From: Bacteroidales bacterium
GTDB lineage: Bacteria > Bacteroidota > Bacteroidia > Bacteroidales > UBA12077
DNA length: 64,000 nucleotides
Direction: 5' to 3'
NCBI GenBank assembly: GCA_003446015.1
Contig: DMBU01000124.1
Span: forward strand, 1 to 64,000
Position numbers and translations under genes: made by a program. Positions 15,297 through 23,880 of this stretch are shown here, piece after piece. Below the pieces are notes generated by a model, which was given only the letters and a program-made list of their open reading frames with translations, made no database searches and was not told where the DNA came from. Position 1 is the stretch's first letter. Every line of letters begins with the position of its first letter.

Positions 15297-17609
15297 ATGA
15301 TAAAACTATATTTCATTTTGCTATACCGAAGAGTAGCAGAAAAGCTTTCTCTGTTTTTATTGAATTTAATTGGGTATATAATATTGCTATCAGTAATTAG
15401 CTTAATCACCTTGTTTATTTATGGTGAGTTAAACTATGATAATTTTAAAAAGGAAGATAGAATATACAGAATGGTAAATTCGATTACAAGTGGATCAAAA
15501 CCTACTTTTTATTTGTATTCTTCAAAATCACTTCTAGAAGATCTAAAAAGAAAATACCCCGAAATAGAATCTACTGTTGGTTTGTATCTTATTCGAGATA
15601 TGAATATTACAAGTTTCAAAGCGCAATCAACGCAAAATATTATTTTCTTTGATGGAGATTTCTTGAATACTTTTACTCCCACTTTTATTTGCGGGAATAT
15701 ATCTTCCTTTAATCAAGTCAAAAATGTCTGTGTAATTTCTAAATCCTATTCAAAATCTATATTTGGAAACAGTAATCCACTCGGTGAAAGACTAATGCTT
15801 GCTAGCAAGAATGATACAATACAAGTAAGTATCGAAGGAGTAATTGATGACTTTCAAAATACGACCTGTATGCAAGGGGATATTTTTGTCAAGAGTGAAG
15901 TTGAATTTAATCTGAATGATGATGATGTTGATTTAGCATTTTTACTGTTAAAGGAGAATAATAAAATAGATAAATTAAATAATATACAAGCCGAGGAATA
16001 TGAGTACGATGGAGTTAAATATAAAGAAGAGTTCTTTTTTCAGCCCATAAGTGAAGTATATTTAAAATCTGGATTTCTAAATTTCAATTTTTATCCATCG
16101 GGAAACTTAAAATTAATAATTGTACTTCTTGTTGCTTTATTGCTAATGCTTTTGTGTATTATATTTAATTACAACTTTATGTTTATAGTTTTAATTAGGG
16201 CAAGAGTAAAGGAGTTCAGTTTAAAAAGAATACTAGGGTTAGAAAAGAAAAAAATATTGCATGGAATAATATCCGATAGTGTTTTATTTGTATTTATTGC
16301 TGCCTGTTTTGCATTTTTAATAAGTAAAAAAGCAATTTATTCTGTTGAAAGCCTGAATAGCGTCCTTCAAAAGTATTTACATTGGTTTAATAGTGTTTTT
16401 GTGATTGTATTCTCTGTTGTTTTAATTATCACAATCATGTTACCCTTATTCTATTATAAATCAATAATTAAGCTAAAACGTTTAGATAGATTAAAAAGTA
16501 GCACTGAAGTAAAAAAGAAAAAAATATTTGGAGATATTTTTCTTGGAGTACAAGTTATTGTGGCATTTGTTTTAATTGCTTTTTCATTTACAGTAAAAAC
16601 ACAATTACAATATGCTGTGTACAGGGATTTGGGAATAAAGAATAGAGATTTAATAATTGTTCCTAATGATTTATCAGAACACGAGTATAATGTATTTTCA
16701 GAAGAATTAAAAAAGATGTCAATGATATCTGGAGTAACCCGAATTGGGAAAATACCTCCCTCAAATTTCCCACAAAGAATGACCCGGATTAATTATACTG
16801 ATAAGTTTATTTTAACAGCAATGTTGCTTGTCGATCAAAATACATTAGAAACTCTTGGTGTAGAATATCTAGAAGGAGAAGGATTCCAAAACTATAGTGA
16901 TTATAAATCATACTGTGTTGTAAGTGAATCCTTAGCGAAAGAATTAAGTGTTGATAATATTATTGGTTATGAAGTAAAGCCTGGAATGATAATTATAGGT
17001 GTTGTTAAAGATATTAGCATGGTTCCAGCCAGAAAGGACAATTTCCCTCTTTTAATACAATGCGATCCTGAATTTTGTAAAGAAATAATAATAAACACAA
17101 AAATAGAAGATACAGCAATTATCGAAAATATTTCTACAGCATATAATTCCATTTCTGGGAAAGATCCTCAATTGACGTTTTATAATGAGCATCTTAAGTC
17201 TTTATATAAGGAAGAAAATTTCATGTTAAAGTATGTTGTAATATTTTCAACAATTACTTTATTATTGGTTTTCTCAGGATTTTATTTCTACTCAAGATCA
17301 ATTGTTGTTCTTAGATCAAAAGATATAGTATTAAGAAAAATTCACGGAGCATCAATTCAAGATATTATTAAATTATTGATGAAAGAGTATTTAACCGTTT
17401 TTATAGTTTCAATTATTATAGCATGTCTACTATTTTCTTATATCTCTGATGAATGGCTATCGGGATTTGTATTTCATATTGAAAAAGGTATAAAGCATTA
17501 TGTATATCCAGCGATTTTAATTTTCGCCATCCTTGTAACTGCTGTTCTAAATAGTGTTTTAAGCTTAGCACATAAAAATATAGTGGCAACAATAAGCAAT
17601 AATAGATAA
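15297..17609 (+). CDS. divergent FtsX-type permease
   Basis: The 770-residue product has the same layout as the preceding permease: an N-terminal membrane helix, a periplasmic domain, a middle three-helix block (about 260-390), another periplasmic domain and a C-terminal three-helix block. Motifs are weaker. ARVKEFSLKRILGLEKKKIL and SKDIVLRKIHGASIQDIIKLLMKEY replace the usual GIRKxxGA stretches. There is little further similarity to its neighbour, so it is an old paralogue or a separate acquisition, not a fresh duplicate. It is complete, with an ATG start. No ATPase is nearby. Function unknown; an envelope transport or signalling permease is inferred. Confidence 0.8.
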   Translation: MIKLYFILLYRRVAEKLSLFLLNLIGYIILLSVISLITLFIYGELNYDNFKKEDRIYRMVNSITSGSKPTFYLYSSKSLLEDLKRKYPEIESTVGLYLIRDMNITSFKAQSTQNIIFFDGDFLNTFTPTFICGNISSFNQVKNVCVISKSYSKSIFGNSNPLGERLMLASKNDTIQVSIEGVIDDFQNTTCMQGDIFVKSEVEFNLNDDDVDLAFLLLKENNKIDKLNNIQAEEYEYDGVKYKEEFFFQPISEVYLKSGFLNFNFYPSGNLKLIIVLLVALLLMLLCIIFNYNFMFIVLIRARVKEFSLKRILGLEKKKILHGIISDSVLFVFIAACFAFLISKKAIYSVESLNSVLQKYLHWFNSVFVIVFSVVLIITIMLPLFYYKSIIKLKRLDRLKSSTEVKKKKIFGDIFLGVQVIVAFVLIAFSFTVKTQLQYAVYRDLGIKNRDLIIVPNDLSEHEYNVFSEELKKMSMISGVTRIGKIPPSNFPQRMTRINYTDKFILTAMLLVDQNTLETLGVEYLEGEGFQNYSDYKSYCVVSESLAKELSVDNIIGYEVKPGMIIIGVVKDISMVPARKDNFPLLIQCDPEFCKEIIINTKIEDTAIIENISTAYNSISGKDPQLTFYNEHLKSLYKEENFMLKYVVIFSTITLLLVFSGFYFYSRSIVVLRSKDIVLRKIHGASIQDIIKLLMKEYLTVFIVSIIIACLLFSYISDEWLSGFVFHIEKGIKHYVYPAILIFAILVTAVLNSVLSLAHKNIVATISNNR

Positions 17610-17680
17610 GTTGTTCGTTAAACAAGACATGTTTGATCATTGTATAATAAAAATACAATTTTTAATTATAAGCCTATTTT

Positions 17681-18373
17681 ATGAAATTTAATACTCCTCT
17701 TATTCATGGTCGTTTAATTAAACGTTACAAACGCTTTTTAGCTGATGTTAAACTGGATAATGGTGAAATTATAACCGCCCATTGTACAAATTCAGGTTCA
17801 ATGAAATCGTGCCTGGAAGACAATGCCGAAGTTTATTTAACTCCAATTGACGATCCCAATAGGAAAACAAAGTTTACCTGGGAAATGATAAAAATAAATG
17901 GCGATTGGGTTGGAATAAATACGGGCAACCCAAATAAGCTGGCTTTCGAAGCTATTAAGAACGGAGATATTGAAAAATTAAAAGGATATACAGAAGTACA
18001 GCGTGAGGTGAAATTTGGTGACAGCCGATTTGATGTTATGGCCAAAAATGATAAAGAAACCTGTTTTATCGAAGTTAAAAATGTTACTTATAAAGAAGGT
18101 GATTATGCCTTATTTCCCGATGCAGTTACCACTCGTGGGAAAAAACACCTTGAAACTTTAATAAAAGTTAAAGAACAAGGAATGCGTGCAGTAATGCTAT
18201 ATATAATTCAGCGAATGGATGTGTCGGTTTTTGCTCCCGCAAAAGAAATTGATCCTGAATATTCAAAATCACTCAAAAAAGCTTTCGAAAAAGGTGTTGA
18301 AATTATACCAATGCAAGCAAAAGTTACACCTGAAAAAATTGAACTTGTGAAAGAATTACCCTTTGAAATTTAA
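17681..18373 (+). CDS. sfsA: SfsA-family DNA-binding/nuclease-like protein
   Basis: Seen: 230 residues beginning with an OB-like domain (GRLIKRYKRFLADVKLDNGEIITAHCTNSGSM) and a PD-(D/E)xK-type core with FGDSRFDVM and CFIEVKNVTYK, followed by FPDAVTTRGKKHLETL. All are hallmarks of SfsA. Known: SfsA was named for sugar fermentation stimulation in E. coli, and it has a nuclease-like fold with an uncertain role. The length is normal. It is convergent with mqnC, 15 bp from its stop. Confidence 0.92.
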   Translation: MKFNTPLIHGRLIKRYKRFLADVKLDNGEIITAHCTNSGSMKSCLEDNAEVYLTPIDDPNRKTKFTWEMIKINGDWVGINTGNPNKLAFEAIKNGDIEKLKGYTEVQREVKFGDSRFDVMAKNDKETCFIEVKNVTYKEGDYALFPDAVTTRGKKHLETLIKVKEQGMRAVMLYIIQRMDVSVFAPAKEIDPEYSKSLKKAFEKGVEIIPMQAKVTPEKIELVKELPFEI

Positions 18374-18388
18374 TAAAGAATAATCCTT

Positions 18389-19492
18389 TTATACGCTGAG
18401 CTTATAATCAACAAATTCGTATTTCTGATTTCTAAGTTGAGGAGTAAATCCTGCTTCCCGAATAGCATTCTGAATCCCTTCAGCATCGAATTTAAAACTG
18501 GCACCAGCAGCTGAAACAACATTCTCTTCAATCATAATAGAGCCAAAATCGTTAGCTCCGGCATGCAGACAAATCTGGGCTATGTCTTTACCCACAGTTA
18601 ACCACGATGCTTGAATGTTTTTAATATTAGGTAACATAATTCGGCTAATTGCAACAGTTCTGATATATTCTTCTGATCGAATCTGATTTGTAATTCCTAA
18701 TTCTTTTTGAAGACTTGTATTTTCATCCTGAAAGGGCCAGGCAATAAATGCTAAAAACCCAGGAGCAGAGTCCGGCTTTTCTGATTGCACCTGACGAATA
18801 GCAAGTAAATGTTCAATTCTTTCTTTCCTGGTTTCGATATGCCCAAACATCATGGTTGCCGAAGTAACCATGTTCAATTTATGAGCTTCGCGCATTACAT
18901 CAAGCCATTGCTGTGTGTTTGCTTTTGCTGGAGAAATGCTTTTACGTACCCGATCACATAAAATTTCAGCTCCTGCTCCTGGCAAACTATCTAATCCCGC
19001 ATCAATTAACAACTCCAGAATTTCACGATATGATTTCTTTTCTAATCTTGCGATATGGTGAATTTCTGGTGGTCCTAATGCATGTAATTTTATAGTTGGA
19101 TAGATTGATTTTAACTCACGAAAGAGGTTCGTATAAAAATCCAACTTTAATTTTGGATGTAAGCCCCCTTGAAGCAATAACTGATCTCCACCTAAAGCAA
19201 ATAGCTCCTCGATTTTTATCTTATATTCATCAATCGATGTAATGTAAATATGCTCATCATTTGGTTTTTTATAAAAGTTACAGAACTTGCATTGCGATAT
19301 ACATGCATTTGTAATATTCACATTTCGGTCTATCTGCCATGTAACGATATTACCCGGCTTTTGTATCTTACGTAATTGATTGCCAATATAAATTAATTCC
19401 TCTAAAGGTGCTTTTTCATACAACAAAAGACCTTCTTCTGTTGTTAGAAACTCAAAGCCTAACGCTTTTTTATATATCTCTGTAAATACCAT
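18389..19492 (-). CDS. mqnC: cyclic dehypoxanthinyl futalosine synthase
   Basis: This radical-SAM enzyme cyclises dehypoxanthine futalosine in the futalosine route to menaquinone. Seen: the cluster motif CISQCKFC (C64, C68, C71), LLQGGLHPKLKLDFYTNLFRELK, and GPPEIHHIARLEKKSYREILELL, which separate MqnC from MqnE. PGAGAEIL and MMFGHIETRKERIEHL follow. The length of 367 residues is normal. It shows that the organism makes menaquinone by this route, which would be the likely electron acceptor of the SQR at 5335. The other mqn genes are not in this window. Confidence 0.92.
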   Translation of the reverse strand: MVFTEIYKKALGFEFLTTEEGLLLYEKAPLEELIYIGNQLRKIQKPGNIVTWQIDRNVNITNACISQCKFCNFYKKPNDEHIYITSIDEYKIKIEELFALGGDQLLLQGGLHPKLKLDFYTNLFRELKSIYPTIKLHALGPPEIHHIARLEKKSYREILELLIDAGLDSLPGAGAEILCDRVRKSISPAKANTQQWLDVMREAHKLNMVTSATMMFGHIETRKERIEHLLAIRQVQSEKPDSAPGFLAFIAWPFQDENTSLQKELGITNQIRSEEYIRTVAISRIMLPNIKNIQASWLTVGKDIAQICLHAGANDFGSIMIEENVVSAAGASFKFDAEGIQNAIREAGFTPQLRNQKYEFVDYKLSV

Positions 19493-19611
19493 AATTCAAA
19501 TGTGAGCGTAAAAATAATCAAATAAATGCAGACACATTAATTCAACAAAGAATTAATAGCAGAACTTCAATTTTAGTAACTTTACAATTTACATCTAGAA
19601 ATGTTTACACG

Positions 19612-21045
19612 ATGAATATCAATATATCTAAAGCAAGCAGAAATCCGGAAGAATTACCAAAAATATATTTAGCCAAATCAACAAAAGATTTACAAAAAGC
19701 TGCTTTTTCTAAAACCGAATTAGAATATATAAAAAAACAGTTTGATGAAAAGAAACAACCGGTCATTCTAAATTCTTTTCCAAAATGGACGTATATTATT
19801 TGGATTGAAACGGAGAAAGAAAATCATATTGTTAAAGAAAAAATAAGACGTGCTGCAGGTTCATTATATTCAACAATAAAAGAGAATAAGCATCAAGAAA
19901 TAATCATTTCTGATTTAAGTAATAATGCTGAATTTGCATTAGCATTTACTGAGGGGTTAGCATTAAGTCATTACCAGTTTATCAAATATTATAGTAATCC
20001 TGAAAAAAAGAAAAATTATCTCGGTAATATTTATTTGCAGTCAACATTAATTGATGATGAACAAATTTCGGAGCTTAACATATTAATTGATTCGGTTTTT
20101 AAAACAAAAGATTTGGTTAACGAACCCGTCTCTTTTTTGAATGCAGAAAAACTATCGTCTGAAATAGAGAAACTTGGAGAAGAAGCAGGTTTTGATGTTG
20201 AGGTTTTTAATAAAAAGAAAATAGAATCTTTAAAGATGAATGGCTTGTTAACGGTAAATAAGGGAAGTATCGATCCTCCAACATTTACAATTTTAACATA
20301 CAAACCTAAGGGTGCCATTAATAAAAAGCCTTTTGTTTTAGTTGGTAAAGGGGTGGTTTATGACACCGGAGGAATGAATATTAAAACCGGAAATTATTTA
20401 GACACCATGAAATCTGATATGGCTGGAGCTGCTGCTGTTGCAGGAACTATGTATGCCGTTGCAAAATCCAGAATTCCTGTTTATATTATTGGACTTATTC
20501 CTGCCACAGATAATCGTCTAAATGGAAACGCCTATGTCCCCGATGACATCATAAAGATGCATAGTGGCACAACTGTAGAAGTGCGAAATACAGATGCAGA
20601 GGGGCGTTTAATTTTAGCTGACGCATTAAGTTATGCTAAAAAGTATAATCCTGAATTGGTAATAGATTTGGCAACATTAACAGGTTCGGCTCATGCTGCT
20701 ATTGGTGACCTGGGAATAGTAGCAATGAGTAATGTTAAGGATGATCAGTTTGAGCAACTAAAAGTTTCAGGAAATAATGTGTATGAACGAATTGTTGAAT
20801 TTCCGTTATGGGAAGAATATGATGAGATGTTAAAGTCTGATATTGCAGATTTAAAGAATATTGGTGGCCACGAGGCAGGAGCAATTACTGCTGCTAAATT
20901 TTTAGAACATTTTACCGATTACCCCTGGATTCATATGGATATTGCAGGATCTGCATTTCTGGGCAAACAGGACAATTACAGAGGTGTTGGATCAACGGCA
21001 GTTGGTGTTCGCTTACTTTTCGACTTTTTCAATAGCCAATTGTAA
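19612..21045 (+). CDS. M17 leucyl aminopeptidase family protein
   Basis: This cytoplasmic metallopeptidase removes N-terminal residues from peptides. Seen: a divergent N-terminal domain (1-160) and a conserved catalytic domain with VGKGVVYDTGGMNIKTGNYLDTMKSD and the signature NTDAEGRLILADALSYAKK. The two-metal ligands (Asp in YDTGG, Asp in MKSDMAG, Asp and Glu in TDAEG) and the Arg of the active site are present. The product has 477 residues. It precedes pdxA on the same strand, but an 86-bp gap with a promoter-like element lies between. Confidence 0.9.
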   Translation: MNINISKASRNPEELPKIYLAKSTKDLQKAAFSKTELEYIKKQFDEKKQPVILNSFPKWTYIIWIETEKENHIVKEKIRRAAGSLYSTIKENKHQEIIISDLSNNAEFALAFTEGLALSHYQFIKYYSNPEKKKNYLGNIYLQSTLIDDEQISELNILIDSVFKTKDLVNEPVSFLNAEKLSSEIEKLGEEAGFDVEVFNKKKIESLKMNGLLTVNKGSIDPPTFTILTYKPKGAINKKPFVLVGKGVVYDTGGMNIKTGNYLDTMKSDMAGAAAVAGTMYAVAKSRIPVYIIGLIPATDNRLNGNAYVPDDIIKMHSGTTVEVRNTDAEGRLILADALSYAKKYNPELVIDLATLTGSAHAAIGDLGIVAMSNVKDDQFEQLKVSGNNVYERIVEFPLWEEYDEMLKSDIADLKNIGGHEAGAITAAKFLEHFTDYPWIHMDIAGSAFLGKQDNYRGVGSTAVGVRLLFDFFNSQL

Positions 21046-21079
21046 TTTTAATAAAATCAATTATTAAAAATATTATCAT

Positions 21080-21087
21080 TAATTTTG
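21080..21087 (+). promoter_or_regulatory. putative -7 promoter element of pdxA
   Basis: TAATTTTG fits TAnnTTTG, 44 bp before the pdxA ATG. No clear -33 element is seen. Confidence 0.4.
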
Positions 21088-21131
21088 TTTCATTATAAGT
21101 GTTTATTGTTTGATTATATAAAATTCAAGAT

Positions 21132-22196
21132 ATGATTCAGAATAAAATAGTAGTTGGAATATCTCAGGGAGATATTAATGGTGTGAGCTACGAAGTAATT
21201 ATCAAAGCTTTAATGGATAACCGTATTTTTGATTTTTGTATTCCCGTAGTTTATGGTTCTGCAAAAGTTGCAGCGTATCATCGTAAAGCTCTTAATATTG
21301 TGAATTTCAGTTTTAATAATATAAAAACAGCAGACGAAGCAAATGTAAAAAGAGCAAACATTATAAATTGTTTGGATGATAATGTTCGTGTTGAACTAGG
21401 TAAATCTACCCAAATTGCAGGAGAATCATCATTAATTTCATTAGAAAATGCGGTTAAAGACTTAAAAGAGGGTAAAATTGATGTTTTAATTACTGCGCCT
21501 ATTAACAAAGATAATGTTCAGTCAGAGAAATTTAATTTCCCCGGACATACAGAATATTTAACTCAGGAGTCAACTTCCAAAGAATCATTAATGTTAATGG
21601 TTAGTGAAAATCTGAAAGTTGGTGTTGTTACTGGTCACATGCCATTAAGTAAAGTTCCGGAATCAATTACTGAAGAAGCTATCTTGAGCAAATTACGAAT
21701 AATGAATAAAACCCTTATACAGGATTTTAGAATAAGAAAACCAAAAATTGCGGTTTTAGGACTCAACCCTCATGCCGGAGATAATGGATTATTAGGAAAA
21801 GAAGAAGTTGAAATTATAATCCCTGCTTTAAATAAAGCAAAAGATGAAAATATCCTGGCACTTGGGCCATATCCTGCCGATGGATTCTTTGGAAGTGATA
21901 ATTTCAAAAAGTTTGATGCCATTTTAGCTATGTATCATGATCAGGGTTTAACTCCATTCAAAGCTTTAGCTTTTAATTCTGGCGTTAATTATACTGCGGG
22001 ATTAGATTTTATCAGAACTTCACCAGGACATGGAACCGCATACGAATTAGCTGGTTTGGGACAGGCTTCTGAAGTTTCGTTCCGAAATGCCATTTATCTG
22101 GCATGTGATATTTATAGGAGCAGATCTGAGTATAAGGAAATAAGTAAGAATCCTCTTCAACATCATGAAATATCCGAAAAAGAATTTGAACAATAA
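21132..22196 (+). CDS. pdxA: 4-hydroxythreonine-4-phosphate dehydrogenase
   Basis: This NAD-dependent enzyme acts in the DXP-dependent route to pyridoxal phosphate. Seen: VGISQGDINGVSYEVIIKAL at the start, and the three metal-binding histidines in FPGHTEYL, MYHDQGLTPFKAL and TSPGHGTAYELAG. GLNPHAGDNGLLGKEE is also typical. The product has 354 residues, a normal length. The start motif reads GDING where many relatives have GDPAG or GDPNG, a difference common in Bacteroidota. A terminator follows directly. Confidence 0.93.
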   Translation: MIQNKIVVGISQGDINGVSYEVIIKALMDNRIFDFCIPVVYGSAKVAAYHRKALNIVNFSFNNIKTADEANVKRANIINCLDDNVRVELGKSTQIAGESSLISLENAVKDLKEGKIDVLITAPINKDNVQSEKFNFPGHTEYLTQESTSKESLMLMVSENLKVGVVTGHMPLSKVPESITEEAILSKLRIMNKTLIQDFRIRKPKIAVLGLNPHAGDNGLLGKEEVEIIIPALNKAKDENILALGPYPADGFFGSDNFKKFDAILAMYHDQGLTPFKALAFNSGVNYTAGLDFIRTSPGHGTAYELAGLGQASEVSFRNAIYLACDIYRSRSEYKEISKNPLQHHEISEKEFEQ

Positions 22197-22206
22197 AATA
22201 GAAAAA

Positions 22207-22237
22207 AGAGGGTGAAGATTAATTCACCCTCTTTTCT
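22207..22237 (+). terminator. terminator of pdxA
   Basis: AGAGGGTGAA at 22207-22216 pairs perfectly with TTCACCCTCT at 22223-22232 around a 6-base loop, followed by TTTCTTT. Confidence 0.9.
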
Positions 22238-22308
22238 TTAATGTTATACAACATAACAATCAATTGTTTAAGTTAAGATAAGCCCTGTTATTAAGGCAAA
22301 TTATTTAG

Positions 22309-22316
22309 TAAATTTG
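22309..22316 (+). promoter_or_regulatory. putative -7 promoter element of malic enzyme gene
   Basis: TAAATTTG fits TAnnTTTG. A transcript starting near 22323 excludes the upstream TTG start at 22314 and leaves a leader of about 50 bases to the ATG at 22374. Confidence 0.45.
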
Positions 22317-22373
22317 TTTGGTTTCCTATTACAATTAAAACTAAACTACAATACTAAAAATATGGAGGTTTTT

Positions 22374-23828
22374 ATGTCAAAAATTGATCTTTCCCTAAAA
22401 AACTTAGATGACTTATTTCCTAAGGATTTTTCTCAGGAACAAATGGCAAAAGCAAAAACAATATTTTTAAAGGAACTTGCTTTATTAAGTCATAAGTTTT
22501 ACGGAGGAAAAATGCAAACGCTTCCCAAAGCGGGAGTTTACGGCTTTAACTGGTTTAATGTTTATTATACTCCTGGAGTTTCAAAGGTATCTACTGCAAT
22601 ACGCGATAATAATGATTGTTCGTTTGAGTTATCAAATCGAGGAAATATGGTTGCAGTTGTTTCGGACTCAACCAGAGTTTTAGGCGATGGTGATTGTACT
22701 CCTCCCGGAGGATTAGGTGTTATGGAAGGGAAAGCGTATTTAATGAAATATTTAGCTGGTGTTGATGCTGTAGCTCTTTGTGTTGACAGCTATAATGAAA
22801 AAGGAGAACATGATCCTGATAAAATTATTCAGTTTGTAAAAATGTTACAACCAAGTTTTGGGGCAGTTAATCTCGAAGATATATCACAGCCTAATTGTTA
22901 TAAAGTATTAGATACTTTGAGAGAAGAATGTGATATTCCGGTTTGGCACGATGATGCTCAGGGTACCGGTTCTGTAACTTTAGCAGGATTAATTAATGCA
23001 TTAAGAATTGTTAAAAAAGATATTGGAGAAATAAAAGTTGTAATGTATGGTGCGGGAGCATCTAATGCAACTATTGCACGATTAATTTTGCAAGCTGGAG
23101 CTGATCCTAAGAAAATGATCATGTTCGATACAAAAGGAGGTTTGCACAAAGATCGTAGTGATATAAAAGCTGATTCAAGATTTTATCGTAAGTGGGAGAT
23201 TTGTGAAAAAACAAACCCTGGTAAAATTAATGATGTTGCAGAAGCTTGTAAAGGAGCTGATGTTTTAATTGCATTAAGTCAACCTGGTCCTGACGTGGTA
23301 AAAGCAGAATGGATAAAAAACATGGGCACAAAACCTATCGTTTTTGCATGTGCAAATCCGGTTCCTGAGATTTATCCTTATGCTGCTAAAGATGCTGGTG
23401 CTTACATAGTTGCAACGGGTCGTGGAGACTTCCCAAATCAAGTTAATAATTCATTAGGATTTCCTGGTATTTTAAAAGGGGCTTTGTTGGTTCGCGCAAG
23501 AAAAATAACTGATGAAATGGCAATTACTGCTGCTTATTCTATGGCAAACTACGCTGAAAAGAATGGAATAAGTCCTGATTATATTATGCCTAAGATGGAT
23601 GAAACAGAGATGTTTGCTCACGAAGCTGCCGACGTTGCCATGGAAGCAATTAAGAATGGAGTTGCTCGTGTTGAAATGACATGGGATGAAGCATTTAATC
23701 GTACAATGGCTGATATTAAACAAACCAGAGATACGATTGATATGATGATGAAGAATAATTTTATCCCAGAACCTGATGTGAAAATATTGGAAGAGGCTTT
23801 AAAAATAGCAGTTGATGCTGTAAAATAA
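22374..23828 (+). CDS. malic enzyme (malate dehydrogenase, decarboxylating), short form
   Basis: The enzyme converts malate to pyruvate and CO2 with NAD(P) reduction. Seen: VYYTPGVSKVSTAIRDN, SDSTRVLGDGD, GKAYLMKYLAGVDAVALCVD with the catalytic Lys, the metal site in PVWHDDAQGTGSVTLAGLINAL, and the dinucleotide-binding VVMYGAGASNATIARLIL. ANPVPEIYP closes the active site. There is no C-terminal phosphotransacetylase-like domain, so it is the short bacterial form. I chose the ATG at 22374 (484 residues) because GGAGG lies five bases upstream at 22364-22368, a rare strong ribosome site in this phylum. Cofactor preference cannot be read with certainty. Confidence 0.9.
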   Translation: MSKIDLSLKNLDDLFPKDFSQEQMAKAKTIFLKELALLSHKFYGGKMQTLPKAGVYGFNWFNVYYTPGVSKVSTAIRDNNDCSFELSNRGNMVAVVSDSTRVLGDGDCTPPGGLGVMEGKAYLMKYLAGVDAVALCVDSYNEKGEHDPDKIIQFVKMLQPSFGAVNLEDISQPNCYKVLDTLREECDIPVWHDDAQGTGSVTLAGLINALRIVKKDIGEIKVVMYGAGASNATIARLILQAGADPKKMIMFDTKGGLHKDRSDIKADSRFYRKWEICEKTNPGKINDVAEACKGADVLIALSQPGPDVVKAEWIKNMGTKPIVFACANPVPEIYPYAAKDAGAYIVATGRGDFPNQVNNSLGFPGILKGALLVRARKITDEMAITAAYSMANYAEKNGISPDYIMPKMDETEMFAHEAADVAMEAIKNGVARVEMTWDEAFNRTMADIKQTRDTIDMMMKNNFIPEPDVKILEEALKIAVDAVK

Positions 23829-23848
23829 AGATATGATGGCAAGATTAA

Positions 23849-23880
23849 AATAGGGTGATTCAAAATCACTCTATTTTTTT
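23849..23880. terminator. bidirectional terminator between malic enzyme and protease genes
   Basis: AATAGGGTGATT at 23849-23860 pairs with AATCACTCTATT at 23864-23875 (one mismatch). T follows on the plus strand and a shorter T-rich stretch on the minus strand. The right arm overlaps the stop of the minus-strand gene. Confidence 0.8.
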
